Assembly: GCA_940671915.1 (NCBI GenBank)
Contig: CALNVZ010003426.1
Coordinates: 8,380,237-8,444,236, forward strand
Source: Paracentrotus lividus
Lineage: Eukaryota; Echinodermata; Echinoidea; Camarodonta; Echinidae
Length of the DNA stretch: 64,000 nt
Direction of reading: 5' to 3'
Part shown: positions 33,015 through 46,066 of the stretch, one piece after another
How positions within the stretch are numbered: the stretch's first letter is position 1
Layout: each line of letters starts with the position of its first letter
Notes under the pieces: generated by a model
Database searches by the model: none
Told to the model about the DNA's origin: nothing
Seen by the model: the letters and a program-made list of their open reading frames with translations, nothing else
Position numbers and translations under genes: made by a program

Positions 33015-34600
33015 CAGACAGAGAAGTACTTTCTATGTTTCTACACAACGACGCTGTCTGATGCCTACTGTATGGTGTAACACCCTTGTTGCCACCACCA
33101 GTCAACATTAATGTACAAGTTTAGCAACTTATTGAAGGTCTAAATATGTGTTGTTCAGTTGTATTTTTTATGAGGAATACTGATTTTGAACAGAGGGAAT
33201 ACTTGTATACACGGCAGGTAAAGAGCTTCTGGCAAGCCTTCATCAAAAACAACTTTTGTCTGAGAAGTGTGCATGAAATCTGAGTAGTGAACTGATTTAT
33301 TATATTTTTATGGCTGGATTATACCACAGAGCTGGTTCTCATATTCTTTAAACATAGAAGTTCATTATTTTTTTTCAAATTTAATTTAATTTATTTTGTT
33401 TTGGTGCTTCAGCTAAAAATAGAAATATTTGTATATTTATTGCTTGAAAAAAAAAAAAAAACCCTATTAAGACAAAGAAATGTATTCATTTGTATAAATT
33501 GTATTATTTGGGGGATTGTGTGGGATAGTAGTGTGTTACATACACAAGGGTAAATTTTGAAGTAATGCTAGAACTCCAAGTGTAATAGATTGGCCGCATG
33601 ATATACATGAACATGTCAAAATGGTGCATTTATGTTTAATGTTGTGAAGATCATTCTGGTTTGATGAAATGATATCAAAATTGTCTGATTATGGAATGTG
33701 GACTCCCCAAAAATGTGTTTTATAAATTAGTACTTGGGTCACTACTTGACATTGGTGTAAGATCTATTCCAGCTGACTTATCACCCATAATATGAATAGG
33801 GAAATAGTTTTTTTCATATTTTATTCAATATAGTTTAATATGATATATTTAGTTTATTAAGAACTGTAGGAGTCAGTACAAATTTAGGAATTGATCATAA
33901 TTATTCTTTAAACTGTTGTATTTCTTTTTCCCCCTTTAAAGCTCATCTATAGTTTTGGGAAAACAGATTTTTTGTTTTACTTCCATAGCAGAATATTATG
34001 AATGAATACCTCAATTAACCCCTGTGTACAATAAGATTTGTTATAAAATTAACACTAACACCTGAATTTAGCAACAAAATTGTGTAAATATATCTATTGA
34101 CGGGCCACAATAGGAATGATCTTACAGGGAGAATGACACCAAGCAGTGGTTTGTGTGCAAAGTATATGCTATTGATACACAGACTGATACACACAGAATT
34201 CACCCATTCTATACCAATCAGCTATGGGCTGGCATGCCCAGAGCTCTGGGGTGAAAGTGAAGGAAGTATGGCCTCATTTTGATGAACATCTCCCCATGTT
34301 CATGTTAACTTTTATATGTCATGGAAATACATGCATGGAACATGATTATATCCTTTGCCCATATCGATTGGAACAATATGAGGACAAGTTGAGCAAATTT
34401 TAACAAAAATCAATATTCTCTATCACAACTATAGTTGGGCTTTAATTTTCTAGTCCCTTGCACATCTGACTGATGATATTCTCTTACATTCTTTCATCTA
34501 AATTTTCATCTTTTCCTTTATCTTTACTGTCATCTTAAAAAGCCATTGTCTACCTCAAGTAGTACGAGAGTGAAAGAGTTCTGAAAGATGTGTGATATTT
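33015..34600. other. AT-rich spacer
   Basis: Nothing recognised beyond homopolymer runs, such as A13 near 33448. Confidence 0.5.
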
Positions 34601-34637
34601 GATGCCAGAGGCGTTGGAGGCTCTGCGTAAAGAAAGG

Positions 34638-34685
34638 ATTGGAGTGGCAAGCCATTGTGTGTTACCAATGGCTTGCCACTCCAAT
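34638..34685. repeat. Perfect 20-bp hairpin
   Basis: ATTGGAGTGGCAAGCCATTG at 34638-34657 is exactly complementary to 34666-34685, with an 8-base loop (TGTGTTAC). The surrounding sequence is not self-complementary. Could be a mini inverted repeat or a transcribed hairpin. Confidence 0.85.
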
Positions 34686-35113
34686 GTTTTGTCTCCCAAG
34701 AGCCTTCTGACAAATCTGTATGATGCACTATGAGAACCCAGCTGAAAACAAATATTTTGTGTGGTCAAATTCAGGAGACCATTAAGCTCTTTGTTAATAA
34801 CATTCTGTACACAATTTATAGTGAGACAGAGCGAGTGATAAAAAATGATAGCGACAGATGGACGGAGAGTTTTGAGCGAAGGAAATATAGTAAGGGAGAA
34901 CAAACTTAAAACTTGTAAAGAACGAAGAGATAGTTAGGGCGAAAATATATCAATGGCATATCTGGGAGGTCACCTCCAATTCGGGAGGGGGAGGGGTGGG
35001 GGAAGGGTCCCAAATTTAAATTTGGGCTCCTCGTTATTATTTGCCCTTAGATTAAGTAAAATGCACAAAGGAAAACAAATTTCTACCAAATAAATGATCT
35101 TGACCAATATATA

Positions 35114-35416
35114 TTGGCCTGTGTTCACAAAGGTGTACTTGGTTAAGCCATAGCTTAAATCTGTGGTTTAACTATGAGTAGCAAAATGTGAAACAATCTT
35201 GAAAAGCACATGTTAGATTTATCAGAATTTTTGGTACTGTAACTAGTATAAAACTGCCTTGGATTGATCAGTAGGATAGTTTTCCTAACCATTAAAGCAC
35301 GATTCCAGAATCCAGTAAATGTGTAACGATTTTTCACATTTTATTTTGGCTAACCATAGTTAAACCACGGATTTAAGCTATGGCTTAACTTAGTACACCT
35401 TTGTGAATATGGGCCA
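35114..35416. mobile_element. GGCC..TTCACAAAGG-type MITE, copy 2
   Basis: GGCCTGTGTTCACAAAGGTG on the left and CACCTTTGTGAATATGGGCC on the right; AGCTTAAATCTGTGGTTTAA inside both ends. Confidence 0.88.
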
Positions 35417-35417
35417 T

Positions 35418-36200
35418 TGGCCCCTATTCACTAAGGTGGCCTTAGCTTAAGCCTAGCTTTAATCTGTGGTTTAACTATGAGTATATGTGACATATATAAT
35501 CTGTCAACCTTGTTATATTCCTTATACAGTCTGTGTAAAAAAAAATGGTACAGTCGGGGAAAAAATAATTAAGGTGTGAAATCTTTTCAAAAAATGTGTG
35601 TATGTTGTACCAAATTAAAGCCAAAAGATTTTTCTTGCTAATGGGCTTTGTTTTGTATAATTTGCTTTCGTAAAACAAAAGTTATGCTAAATTTTGTGCG
35701 ACGAGGAACAAATCGAAATTACGCACTTCTATTGTTCTGGAGCGCTGAATTCATGGCCATTATGCGAAAACCTACACAAAGGCATGGGACGGGATGCGAA
35801 AAATGGATTTTTCTTGATTGTAGAAAACTACTCATATCTCAAAAATTACAACACCATATGAGATGAAAAAAATTGCAGAAGAAAGTCTGATTTTCCTGCT
35901 TTATGAAAATACCAAACAATACCAGGTTGTGATTAATCTTCATACTACAAAAAAATGTTTTCCAACTGTACCATTTTATTTGACACAGACTGTAGATTTA
36001 CTGGATTCTCGAATCATCCTTTAATGGTTAGGAAAATTTTTGTACTTATCATTCCCTGACAGTTTTCATGAGTTTCAGCACCAAAAATTCAGATAAATCA
36101 AACTTCTACTGTTCCGGATTGTGTTACATTTTTCTACCCATAGTTAAACCACAGACTTAAGCTATGGCTTAACTTGCTCCACCTTTGTGAATATGGGCCA
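35418..36200. mobile_element. GGCC..TTCACAAAGG-type MITE, copy 3, interrupted
   Basis: The same ends as the neighbouring copy, tail to head with it, but split at 35525-35994 by a CAGTCTGTGT MITE. The two halves rejoin into a unit of about 310 bp. Confidence 0.85.
35525..35994. mobile_element. CAGTCTGTGT MITE, copy 2, nested
   Basis: TA duplication on both sides (35525-35526, 35993-35994); about 95% alike to 28202-28670 by eye. Sits inside another MITE, so it inserted later. Confidence 0.9.
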
Positions 36201-36345
36201 TTATCTTGAAATAAGTATGATGGATGAATGGGATAGAAATGGATGTAATTATGTATGGTGTGTTGTAGTGGATAGGTGAGCATGAGCGAAAGCTATCAAA
36301 CGTGAATATATTTTGAAATCCTTTGCAAACCAAACTAGTTTTACC

Positions 36346-36634
36346 CTCCTGGAAAGAACACATCGCACAGTCTGCTCACAGTGTGTTCACATATATAGCT
36401 GACAATGTGAAAACGCTTGAATTTAACAGTGTGGTGATAATTTCACACTTTGATATGGTTCTCCACACAGTGTTCACATGGTGGTGTTCGGTGAATTTAC
36501 CCCCTCACAATGTGAAGATGTGGTTCACAGTGTTAAAATGCTCCTTCATACTGTGTTTGCATTGTGTTCACACTGTGTTTGCATTGTGTTCACACTGTGT
36601 TTCAAACTGTGGGACAATGTTGTCTTCAGCAGGG
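36346..36634. mobile_element. ACACAGTGT-rich MITE, copy 1
   Basis: Starts CCTGGAAAGAACACA and ends TGTTGTCTTCAGCAGG; full of CACAGTGTG/TTCACACTGTG words in both orientations. Copies at 61960 and 63745. Confidence 0.8.
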
Positions 36635-38015
36635 GTAGCACTCAATTGTTTTCTTTATTGTTTGTTGTTTTTTAAAGAGTATATGACATGGTTATTAGAA
36701 CTTTTTTACTAAGACAACTGAAGAGCAATCAAATTCTGATGGTGAAAATTTTGAAAGCATTACAATTGCATCCTAAACAACATTAAACAAAAGGGATTTT
36801 GCATGACTGGAAATTCAAATTTTGTCAAGAATATACGGTTTATTCCATTGCAATTTATACTACTCATTTTTTAACGTGTTGTTGTTTTCAAATTCTACTG
36901 CACTGTTATTCAAAATATGAATTATGCCAAAACGTTTCATGGTATGATGCAGTATAAAGAAACCATCTGTTTAATCTTTATTACATTTATCATTTTCATT
37001 AGAATAGGTATGCATATAGATTTTGTGGACTAGCTTTGTTTTGCAAAAGGTTTCATCATTTGTGAGAGGCAAGGAATAAGAAGAAAAAACAACAAATACA
37101 CTCCACTGGGCAGCTAATTAGACTGAGAGTATGTCCATACTCCATATTAATCTTGTTTGTAAAATATGTTTCGGATCACATGTTTGCTGTGATTAAAGTA
37201 AAGCCAGATTAAATTAGGTTGTATGGACATACATTAGAGAAGTAGAAATTCATCATCCCATCTAATCTTTTCCGAAGACTCAATCTTTTCTTTTCTCTCT
37301 GCTCTTTTTTTGTTCCACCTTAAAAAAAAGAAAAAGAAATGTAAGTCTACATGAAAAGTATAATTTTACCTATGATAGTTCTTATCATATAAATAACAAA
37401 TCAGTCAAATATAATGCATAGGCCTTTCTTTTAATTTTTTTTTCTTTCCTGAAATTTGACTTTAAACTCATAATGGAATGAGAAAGAGGATATAAACATT
37501 TATCTTTAGGAGCTAGAGATTTTGTGCTGTTTGTTTCTAAGCATTGCTTTTTCTGTCTAGAAATATCTGATTTTCAAATATCTCTTATACATTGCTTTCA
37601 CATTCTGAATAATCAGTATCACCCGTCCTTTGTTTCAGCGTTATGTGCTCTCTGGGGCCCATTTTTTTTTTTTTTTTTTGTAGAACACATTTCTGGGGAG
37701 TCAACTGACAATGTCTGCTTATTGCAATCACAAAGTTTTTTTATGAGAATGGCAATTGAAAATATTTGGGATCTTTCAGAATGTTGATTTATTATAAACC
37801 ATGTCATGGTTTTGGTAATTAAAGATAAAATGAAATTTTGAACAAACTAAGATCAGCAAGAATTCAGTTATGGAAACAATAAGCATGCACAATTTGTTTT
37901 GTTTGCAATAACTCGGTGAAATATTGCACCAGTTAATTTCATCAAACATGATCCATTATGAACATGTAGTCTGCGATTTGTAGAATAAAAATTGAAACTT
38001 CACCAAGTCCTTTAA
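36635..38015. other. AT-rich spacer
   Basis: A T-run is at about 37662-37680. No supported gene or repeat boundary. Confidence 0.45.
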
Positions 38016-38477
38016 TATAGGTTTTTCCCGGCCAATTTAATTGTTTTGTCAATCAATTGCATATTAGAGGCATTCATTTTCGGAAAAAACGCCGATGCAT
38101 CGAAATGTTGCCAGTCAGAATCGTATTCAATCATCAAAATTAATGATTGCTGTGATCGATTTCGTATTTGCCCATTCTACTTCACATAATAAGCATACAC
38201 ATTCGGCAATAACTATTCAAATTCGTCTTCATCCTGTCGACATTTCATTTCGTATACTCAAATTCTCACTAATTTGAATGCACACATACTGAAATTAAAT
38301 GCCTATATCCGAATTTGAACTATGTAACCATTACTTTATTTGCCTAAAAACGAATTTCAGAGCATGAACACGAAATTGATTGACTAAAGTCGGTCCGCCG
38401 CATCAAACACAAGAATTTGAATACACATTAAATGAAAATGAGTGATAAATGTATGAAATTGGCCGGGAAAACCTATA
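38016..38477. mobile_element. ATAGGTTTTCCCGG MITE, copy 2
   Basis: TATAGGTTTTTCCCGGCCAA to TTGGCCGGGAAAACCTATA; same orientation and length as copy 1 and well conserved. Confidence 0.88.
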
Positions 38478-38602
38478 CTAATGCTAGGTGCACCTAGTCA
38501 AAACGGTAATTACTCTGTGTTGAACAATATGATTTAACATCTTTAAACGCTACAGCTAAAATAATTAATATTTTGCAAACAATTTAAAGGAGTATCTTTG
38601 GT

Positions 38603-38815
38603 TAGGCGTCTTCTCCAATCAAAAGGCGTCAGTTTCCCGCGGCTTCCTGGGAAAGATTCGGCTTTCAGCTTTTAACATGTTTAACGTGTTTAAGCAGTAT
38701 TAAGAACTTGAAAGATTTCGGGATTCTATTCAAAAGCCGATAAATCGTCTTTTTGAACAAAAGCCGCGAGAAACTGACACCTTTTGATTGGAGAAGGCGT
38801 CTTAGAAAGGATTTG
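38603..38815. mobile_element. GGCGTCTTCTCC MITE, copy 1
   Basis: TAGGCGTCTTCTCCAATCAA on the left mirrors TTGATTGGAGAAGGCGTCTT on the right, and GTCAGTTTCCCGCGGCTT mirrors AAGCCGCGAGAAACTGAC. Confidence 0.88.
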
Positions 38816-38966
38816 TTAACAAATTGTTGGACATTGGTGAAAATCAAATTTTTAACTTGCATTCATAACATCGCATAGCAGTCAGCGGCTGTTATCAGCT
38901 GATTGACCAGAATTCTATCCCATCATGCATTGCAATGAAAGAACCATATATGCATGTATGGGCTAA

Positions 38967-39187
38967 GGGTGCTATCTCACTTCGTGGAGACGTTTCCGCG
39001 ACGGATAAATGGTATTAGAGACGTCTCCGAGATTTCTCCGAGACGTCTCCGCGAGAATTTATGAAAAATAAATCTGTCTCCGAAATTCAGGAGACGTCTC
39101 CGAGACGTTTCTAATACTATTTATCCGTCGCGGAGACAAAATTTCTATTCTGTCGAGGAGACGTCTCCGCGTAGTGAGATAGCACCC
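38967..39187. mobile_element. GGGTGCTAT MITE with TAA duplication, copy 2
   Basis: GGGTGCTATCTCACTTCG and the right end TAGTGAGATAGCACCC, TAA on both sides. Shorter than copy 1 by a deletion near the left arm. Confidence 0.88.
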
Positions 39188-40136
39188 TAAGCTACGAAGG
39201 ATATGGAGCTACTTAACTGAAATCATTAAAAGTGTCATTTGATAGCCATCAGTTGATCAAACGTGAATGATTTTTGTTTTTATTTATTTTTTTAATAATA
39301 TCCATCACTGCTATATTTTACAAATTAATGGTTACTATTTATTCCAGTAATGGAGCTTCTAATTTATAGGTCATTCTTATCTTGGAGAGAGATTACTTGA
39401 CAGATCATGTCTATTGAATAAGTTGATTCAATATTTCTTGTAATCTAGTTTGAATATCAAAGACTGGTGTTTGTATTGCACCTAACCATGGCATTTAACG
39501 GTCAATGAGATTTATGAATAACTATAGTTAGATATTTTAGAGAAAGAAACGATATGATCATAAAAGTATGATGAATGGCAAAACATGTGTTCACAACAAC
39601 TATTTAGCGTGATAGAACGAGGCATTTGTTTATAGGAGAAAGTGAGCTTTTATTTGTATGAAAGTTGACAAGAGCGTGTACTTATTTATTCATTTCTAGT
39701 GTATTTTGTTAAACATCTGTTACAAAACAGTACAAAGAAGAGTTATTTTACCTAAGATATATATGTCTATAATGTGTTGATCACATGACATTATGTTTAT
39801 AAACATTTGTTTTTGTTGATGGGTACAATGCTGGCATTATATAAGCGAAAGAGAGAGTGAAAAAAAAAGTACAAAAGAACAACTTTACAATGAATATTGT
39901 ACAGGTATTGATACTTTATTTTATTCTGTATCACGTGTATAGAAATTAATGTAAAATAATTGGCCAAAAGTGAGATAGGATAGAGTGAGAGAGATAGAAA
40001 ATGTGACATACAAAATCAAATATTTTAATAAGTTACCTGACATAACAGTCATAAAGCATGTTGATCATGCATATTTATTTCTTTGAATTGTTTTCTTAAA
40101 TTGTATTTGTTTGCAAAGGAACAATGTGTAACAAAC
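39188..40136. other. AT-rich spacer
   Basis: Nothing recognised. Confidence 0.45.
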
Positions 40137-40597
40137 ATAGGTTTTCTTGGTCGATTTCAAACTAACTACAATCAATTTAACATTTCAAGCAATATTTCTT
40201 CCGAAATTCGATCCCGATTAAAAATAAGCTTTTAAATTCGTTTTGAGTACTTGATATTAGAAACTTGGCTACCGTATTGCAAATTGTGCCAATCAAATTG
40301 ACAATATGGATAGTCATATTCATCAATTGTCATTCAAATTCGTTGATTCATACCATTTCCATAATACCTTAAATTGATGCTTGAATTTTGAATTTTACGC
40401 TCATTAACGAAATTACCTATAAACAGTTTTGATCACCCGCACTCAAAAACGAAATTGAGAGCTAATTAACGAAATTGCATCCTGTTTGTGTTAATTTGAA
40501 TGACCCACACCCAAGCTTCATGAGGTATCATTTAAACTGAATGAAAATGAATGAATTTGATTGCAAAGATTTTGAAATTGACCGCAAAAACCTATAT
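40137..40597. mobile_element. ATAGGTTTTCCCGG MITE, copy 3 (diverged)
   Basis: Ends ATAGGTTTTCTTGGTCGATT and AATTGACCGCAAAAACCTAT; internal sequence has diverged from copies 1 and 2. Confidence 0.75.
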
Positions 40598-41008
40598 TAG
40601 AAGAAAACTTTACTCAGTTGACGTCATTCTATAATTAGATGGTTATTATATTTTTGTCCTCTGAACAAAAAATAAATTTGCACTCAGAAGAACTAGAATA
40701 GTGACATTATGTACTTTTTAATTCATGATATTTAATATGTGAACTTCACAATAGAGATTCTGTACTGAGAAATAGTAGGTAGCTTTGATTGTATATATAG
40801 ACAAAACCCCTTTCACATTGGCTGTCGAAAGCGTGTTGAGTTTGGGTTTGATTCCGATTAAAAAGCTGATGTGAACACGTCTTTACCCACTTCGATGGAA
40901 GGTAAAATGCATAACTATAAAATTACCAGTAATGAAAAAATATATATGTATACCTGATCAGAATCGAAATTGAAGTTATACTACCCTAAAAGTGGCCATG
41001 AATTCAAT

Positions 41009-41213
41009 TAAAGGCGCCTTCTCCAAACAAAGTGCGTCAGTTTCCCGCAGCTTCCTGATCCAGCGCGAGAAACAATCGACTTTCTGCTTTTAACGTGTTT
41101 AAGCCGTATTAAGATTTTGGGATTCTATTCAAAAGCCGATAAATCGTCTTTTGGTACAAAAGACGTGGGAAGCTGACACACTTTGTTTGGAGAAGGCGTC
41201 TAACCAATTTGGT
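41009..41213. mobile_element. GGCGTCTTCTCC MITE, copy 2
   Basis: AAAGGCGCCTTCTCCAAACA and TGTTTGGAGAAGGCGTCTAA ends; shares the centre (CAAAAGCCGATAAATCGTCT) with copy 1. Confidence 0.88.
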
Positions 41214-42640
41214 CTTTAAATTGGACTTTTTATATGGTATAAAACTGCAAGTACAGCTACATTATTATCATATACCAGTAACGTATTTAATTATTACAAA
41301 CATAATGATGCATAGCAGCTGCAACAATATTTTCTTCTGAGAAATTATAAATACTATATATTTTTGGTGTTGAATATAAGACATATGTATAAATATATAA
41401 TTCATCATGTGTGAAAAACTTACTAATAATTAATGATAATTGATGATTTATTCAAGTTACCTGTATTCTTAGGCCCCCCCCCCCCATGTCAATGTTTTTA
41501 TTTTGTTTAAATGAGTTTTCAATACAGGTTTGTTTTTGTTTTTTTAAGAACTTGATAACAATATCCAAGTTTGTTAAAATGTAAAGCCTCCAAAGTTTCT
41601 TCTCAAACAGAGAAGAGTGGCTAACTTCAAAAGAAGAAATAAAGTGCCCTGTTTTATGAATAATGTTTAGTGCAAAAGGAAAAGCAATCATTTTTTTTTA
41701 CCAGATGTAAAATGTATGGAAGTCCAGCGCAAGAATTTTCTCAATTTGGAGGTTTCAGTATATACGGTTCGCAGCGCAGTAAGTTCCACACCGAAAGAAT
41801 CTCCCCTTGAAAAAGGCTTGAAGATATCCCTGTTGCATTATGCAGCTTATGAATCCCTTCTTCTGTGGACAACCATTCTGCCTGCAACGTAAGTGTCTCT
41901 CTCTCTGGGGGAAAACTGTTGCAGTGGTACAGATACTAAAAGTCAGTAGGATATTGATATCATTCCAAGTTTCAAACTGTAACCTGTTTATGAAGAATAC
42001 CAACGTTTAAATGATAAATGTGCCTATAAGTTACCGAGTCTGTACTTATTCGACGGATCAATAATATAAGCAATGGTAAAAACAAATTCGTCAACATTCA
42101 TAAAATGAGATAATTGCAACATTATTTTTAAAAACATAATTCTATATTCCCGGCTGCATCAAATCCAAACCATGAGGGATGGTTATGTAATACCAATATG
42201 ACTCTACACTCTCTGGAATATACCAATAGAAATTATGTTATAAATAAATTCTAGCCTATCGTTGTATTTGTATTTCCCTATGTTAATGTGTTCATTGTAT
42301 ACATGTTGGCCTATGAGGAAAAATGAAGAAAGTACGTTTCAAACATATGAAGAATATTAATAAAGAGTATCAAAGTTACTAGTGAAATTCTTGTTATCGG
42401 ACATGTTATTCAGTTATTTCTTTTCCTTTGTTTTATTTATATTTGTATCATTATTGTTAAGTGAACATTTTAATATGCAAAAACAATATAGAGTAGACCT
42501 ATATTATACACATGACGACAATCATTAAAAAAATTAATAAGTGAGGGTTCGTCGAAAAATGTCAGAGTATTAAAACTGTAAAGGGGACATGGATGTCCCA
42601 GATATGCCATTGTGGAGGCCCTTTAGGCGTTAATCTTTCA
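41214..42640. other. Spacer with a less AT-rich patch at 41715-41940
   Basis: The patch carries open frames on both strands (minus strand 41755-42003 includes RCRQNGCPQKKGFISC) but no recognised domain. A C13 run lies near 41474. No gene supported. Confidence 0.35.
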
Positions 42641-43706
42641 AAAGGCGATTGTAAACCTACATACGACTCTATCTAAGCTAGGCAACAACAAAAACTTGCT
42701 ACCACACTCGTAACAGCAAGATCGCCAGTTGTCGCAGCAACGATCGTCTCCAGTAGGACAGCCCCTTCAAGGGTCTGTCCCACAGAATGCGATCGTTGTA
42801 GCCACAACTTACGAACGACTTTTTAGTACCCATCGCCACCATGCGCAGGTCCAATCGCCTATAAGATCGTAAATTATTGCGTCTGTCGCCAACAAGTACA
42901 TAGCAAAATTCTGTTCGCCGCTGGTTTCTCAACAAGTTAAACAATAGCCGGCGTCAGTTTGGTTGACGTCAATAACCGTAGCCTGTCTTCTCTTGTCGCG
43001 ACAAGGTGCTATCATAGATTGTCGCCAGATAGAACATGTTTGGCACAGCGGAACGGCGGCCAGTTGTAGGTTGCCGCGCTCCAGCGTACGTTGCACGCAT
43101 CGCTGAACCAAACGGACAGTGAAATTTAAGCCGCTACGGCCTTTGTCGCCACCTACATTCACCAAAATCAAAAGGCTACGACAACGAATTGCCTCCACGC
43201 AACAATAGGCTAACAGTAGCTGGTATCCGATAATACTCGATCTTCGCGCATCTCGCGGCTCGACTTCTCTCGTTGCAGCTTAAAATCAACCAAAATATGA
43301 ACTTGCGCATTGTGGCGATCCTTGCGACTGACACAGGTGAACAAGTGTTTTCTACCTGATGGCGGCCTGTCGCCTTTATGTTCGTGATAGTCCTCTCAGT
43401 CGCGCATCATAATTGATTTTATTTTCATAAGTGATTTTTGAAAATTTCAAAAATTAGTGGCGACTGTACAGTATCTGAATGGGAGGCCGATTCTGATTTT
43501 GGTGAATGTAGGTGGCGACAAAGGCCGTAGCGGCTTAAATTTCACTGTCCGTTTGGTTCAGCGATGCGTGCAACGTACGCTGGAGCGCGGCAACCTACAA
43601 CTGGCCGCCGTTCCGCTTTGCTAAGTATGTTCTATCTGGCGACAATCTTCGATAGCACCTTGTCGCGACAAGAGAAGACAGGCTACGGTCATTGACGTCA
43701 ACCTTA
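42641..43706. mobile_element. GGCGATCGTTG palindromic element, left part (copy 1)
   Basis: CpG-rich with GTCGC/GCGAC words throughout. 42940-43200 is the reverse complement of 43490-43700, so the unit is a long inverted repeat. It resumes at 46067-46253 after a nested insertion. All short frames here are mirrored copies, not genes. Confidence 0.8.
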
Positions 43707-46066
43707 TGCCTTGGTCACAAGCCGCCGTACGTTTTTATCGGCCGTACGTTTTTTGGGGGAACGTACGGTCGCTACGTTTTTCTGAAAACGTGGAGGGAAG
43801 TGGCAAGCGCACGGTGCGAGTACGTCAACGCACGGACTGCGCAAGGTGTAAGTACGTGGCCGGTACACCATGTATGGTAATGGGCGGTTGTGTGCATCGC
43901 ACGTTGCGCACGTTGTAAGTGAGCTGTACGTGCTTGTAACGTACGATCTCCGTGCGTTTGAATCGTTATCGTACGGAGGCTGTGCTTACAAGTGCACCTC
44001 ACGTACGGCGTCAGTACTCACGCGCATGTTGTAAGTGCGTGCAAGTGCGATGAACGTAAGTTTTTGATCTCGATATTTGTGGTGAATAATGTATATATTT
44101 TTGTATTTATTTATATTTATTCATTCAGTTTAATTTATTATATTATCATATTATGATATCATAATCAGTATACATAATAAACTGATATAAACCTATACCA
44201 TCACAAGTATTGCATCATAGCTGATACACATGCTTTTTCCTTTTTTACAAACAATTTATACATTTTGTTTGGTATACTATGAAATGAAAGTTTTGTCTTT
44301 TTCAAATGGCATAGTTAAAAACGAACACCTTCTCTATAGAGAAGAAAGATTCTCTTTACGCCGTTGTAATGGAAGATGTGCATCAAAATGATTGATTATA
44401 CAGCAAAACCTAATGAAATTGCATTAAACCTGTTTTTGCAATGTAAGACTCAATTTAAGCAACGCTAGAAACAAATTTATCTCCTTTGAGTGTTGTTGTA
44501 GTTGTTTTTGTTTCTTTTTACTTTGACAGTTTCATGGTACATTTTGGCGAGTTTTCATTTCATGTATAAGCGAAACATCAAAACAGTTTCCGGAGAAACT
44601 TGAAACTTGTATCATGATTTTGTTCACGAAATCTATTGACTAAGTAGGCTACCCCAAGGAAAAAGAGAAGAAAAACAAGAAAGAAACTTTTGGAGATGGA
44701 ATTTATCAGTAAAAAGTAATAACAATCGTAAAATGAATATTTGTTTACGATTATTGTTTATTCGCATACTGTTGAAATGTTTCGCTTTTTGCAAATTAAT
44801 ATTGGGAATAAGTTAACTTTGTTTTTACGATGCTGTGGATCATCGTCATCATTATCAAATTCAAATAAAAAAGGAGGTCACCAAGGGGGAACATCTTTAT
44901 GCGATGGTACTCGGATGATACGTGCCAAAATGACAAGCAGTCATTAGTCATTATCCAGCAAAATATAATAAAAATTTTACCCCCCAAAAATAGATTGTTG
45001 TTGTAAACTACAACATAATTATGTTAATAAATTGACTATGATTTGGTGGAATAAAGTTGCATCAAACAGTATTTGCAATACAGGACTAAATTTGTCTTTG
45101 TCAACGTTAAAATTAAATTTCATCTGTTGGTGGTGCTGTCTGCCGTATATGCTATCTCTTTTGTAAACATTTTTGCTGAGAAGTATGAAACATGTTTTAA
45201 GTTTTCATTTATTGATAATGCCCACCTCCCATAATTTTAATTTGGGGGGCATTTGTTCTTTTCAAGAAATGACTTGTTCAAGTCATCTACTGTTCTCATG
45301 TTTGAAGATTTTCTTATTTCAGGGCATACAAAAATAGTCGACAATATTCAGGCCATCAATGACATGTAATATCATAAAGACTCATTAAAAAAAAAATAAT
45401 AAAAAAATGAATAAATAAATTTTAAAAATGCAATGCTGCAGTACTTTTTGACAGGTGAGGGGATCATGTGCAATATTGAGACATACAGTATATACAAACA
45501 TGTACATACACACATATTATCATAATTATATTTTATATACATACTAGTATATTTTTTATATATACATAATATTGAATACGAAACGTAGGTCGGCTCAGTA
45601 GAAATCAGTGCGCACAACGCGCGTTGTAAGTGCGGAGCACTTGCTTAGTCCGTACGATCCACGCGAGTTCTGCGTGCTCAATCAACAGTTGAAATGAGCA
45701 AGAGCAAAGAAACCGTGGGCAACGCACTTATCCCGTGCGCAACACGCACTTGCCAAGTGCGCCGTCGGTACAGTAAGTGACTGCCGCAAATATCTAAAAA
45801 GACTTACGGAGTCGGCGCGTTGTGTGTGCTTGGCAGTGCCGAGGGCGCACGTGCGCGCACGTGCGGCAAATCCGTAGCTCGAACGTAGCCCGCACGCAGC
45901 GAAAGTTCCTCCTGCACTAAAAGTTCTGCGTCGTGTCTACGCACACCAAATTCCGTACCGAGTCGGTACTCACCACGTACGTGACGTACGATTTTTCCAA
46001 ATTTTGCCCACGTTTTTGCACGTAGACAGCACGCACGTGCAAGTACGACGATATGTGACCAAGGCA
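43707..46066. mobile_element. TGCCTTGGTCACA element nested in copy 1
   Basis: TGCCTTGGTCACA on the left and TGTGACCAAGGCA on the right, flanked by TTA and TAA. The uninterrupted copy (reverse strand near 49024) has TAA at the same place, so the duplication is TAA with one change. Arms of 350-470 bp are rich in CGTACG/GTGCGTGC words; the 1.5-kb interior is AT-rich with no transposase. Confidence 0.8.

Noticed and set aside
34550-34903. 117-residue minus-strand frame
   Set aside because: It runs through the perfect hairpin, no domain is recognised, and it does not begin with a convincing start.
41755-42003. Cysteine-containing minus-strand frame as an exon
   Set aside because: The patch is less AT-rich, but no domain, conserved motif or flanking exons could be found.
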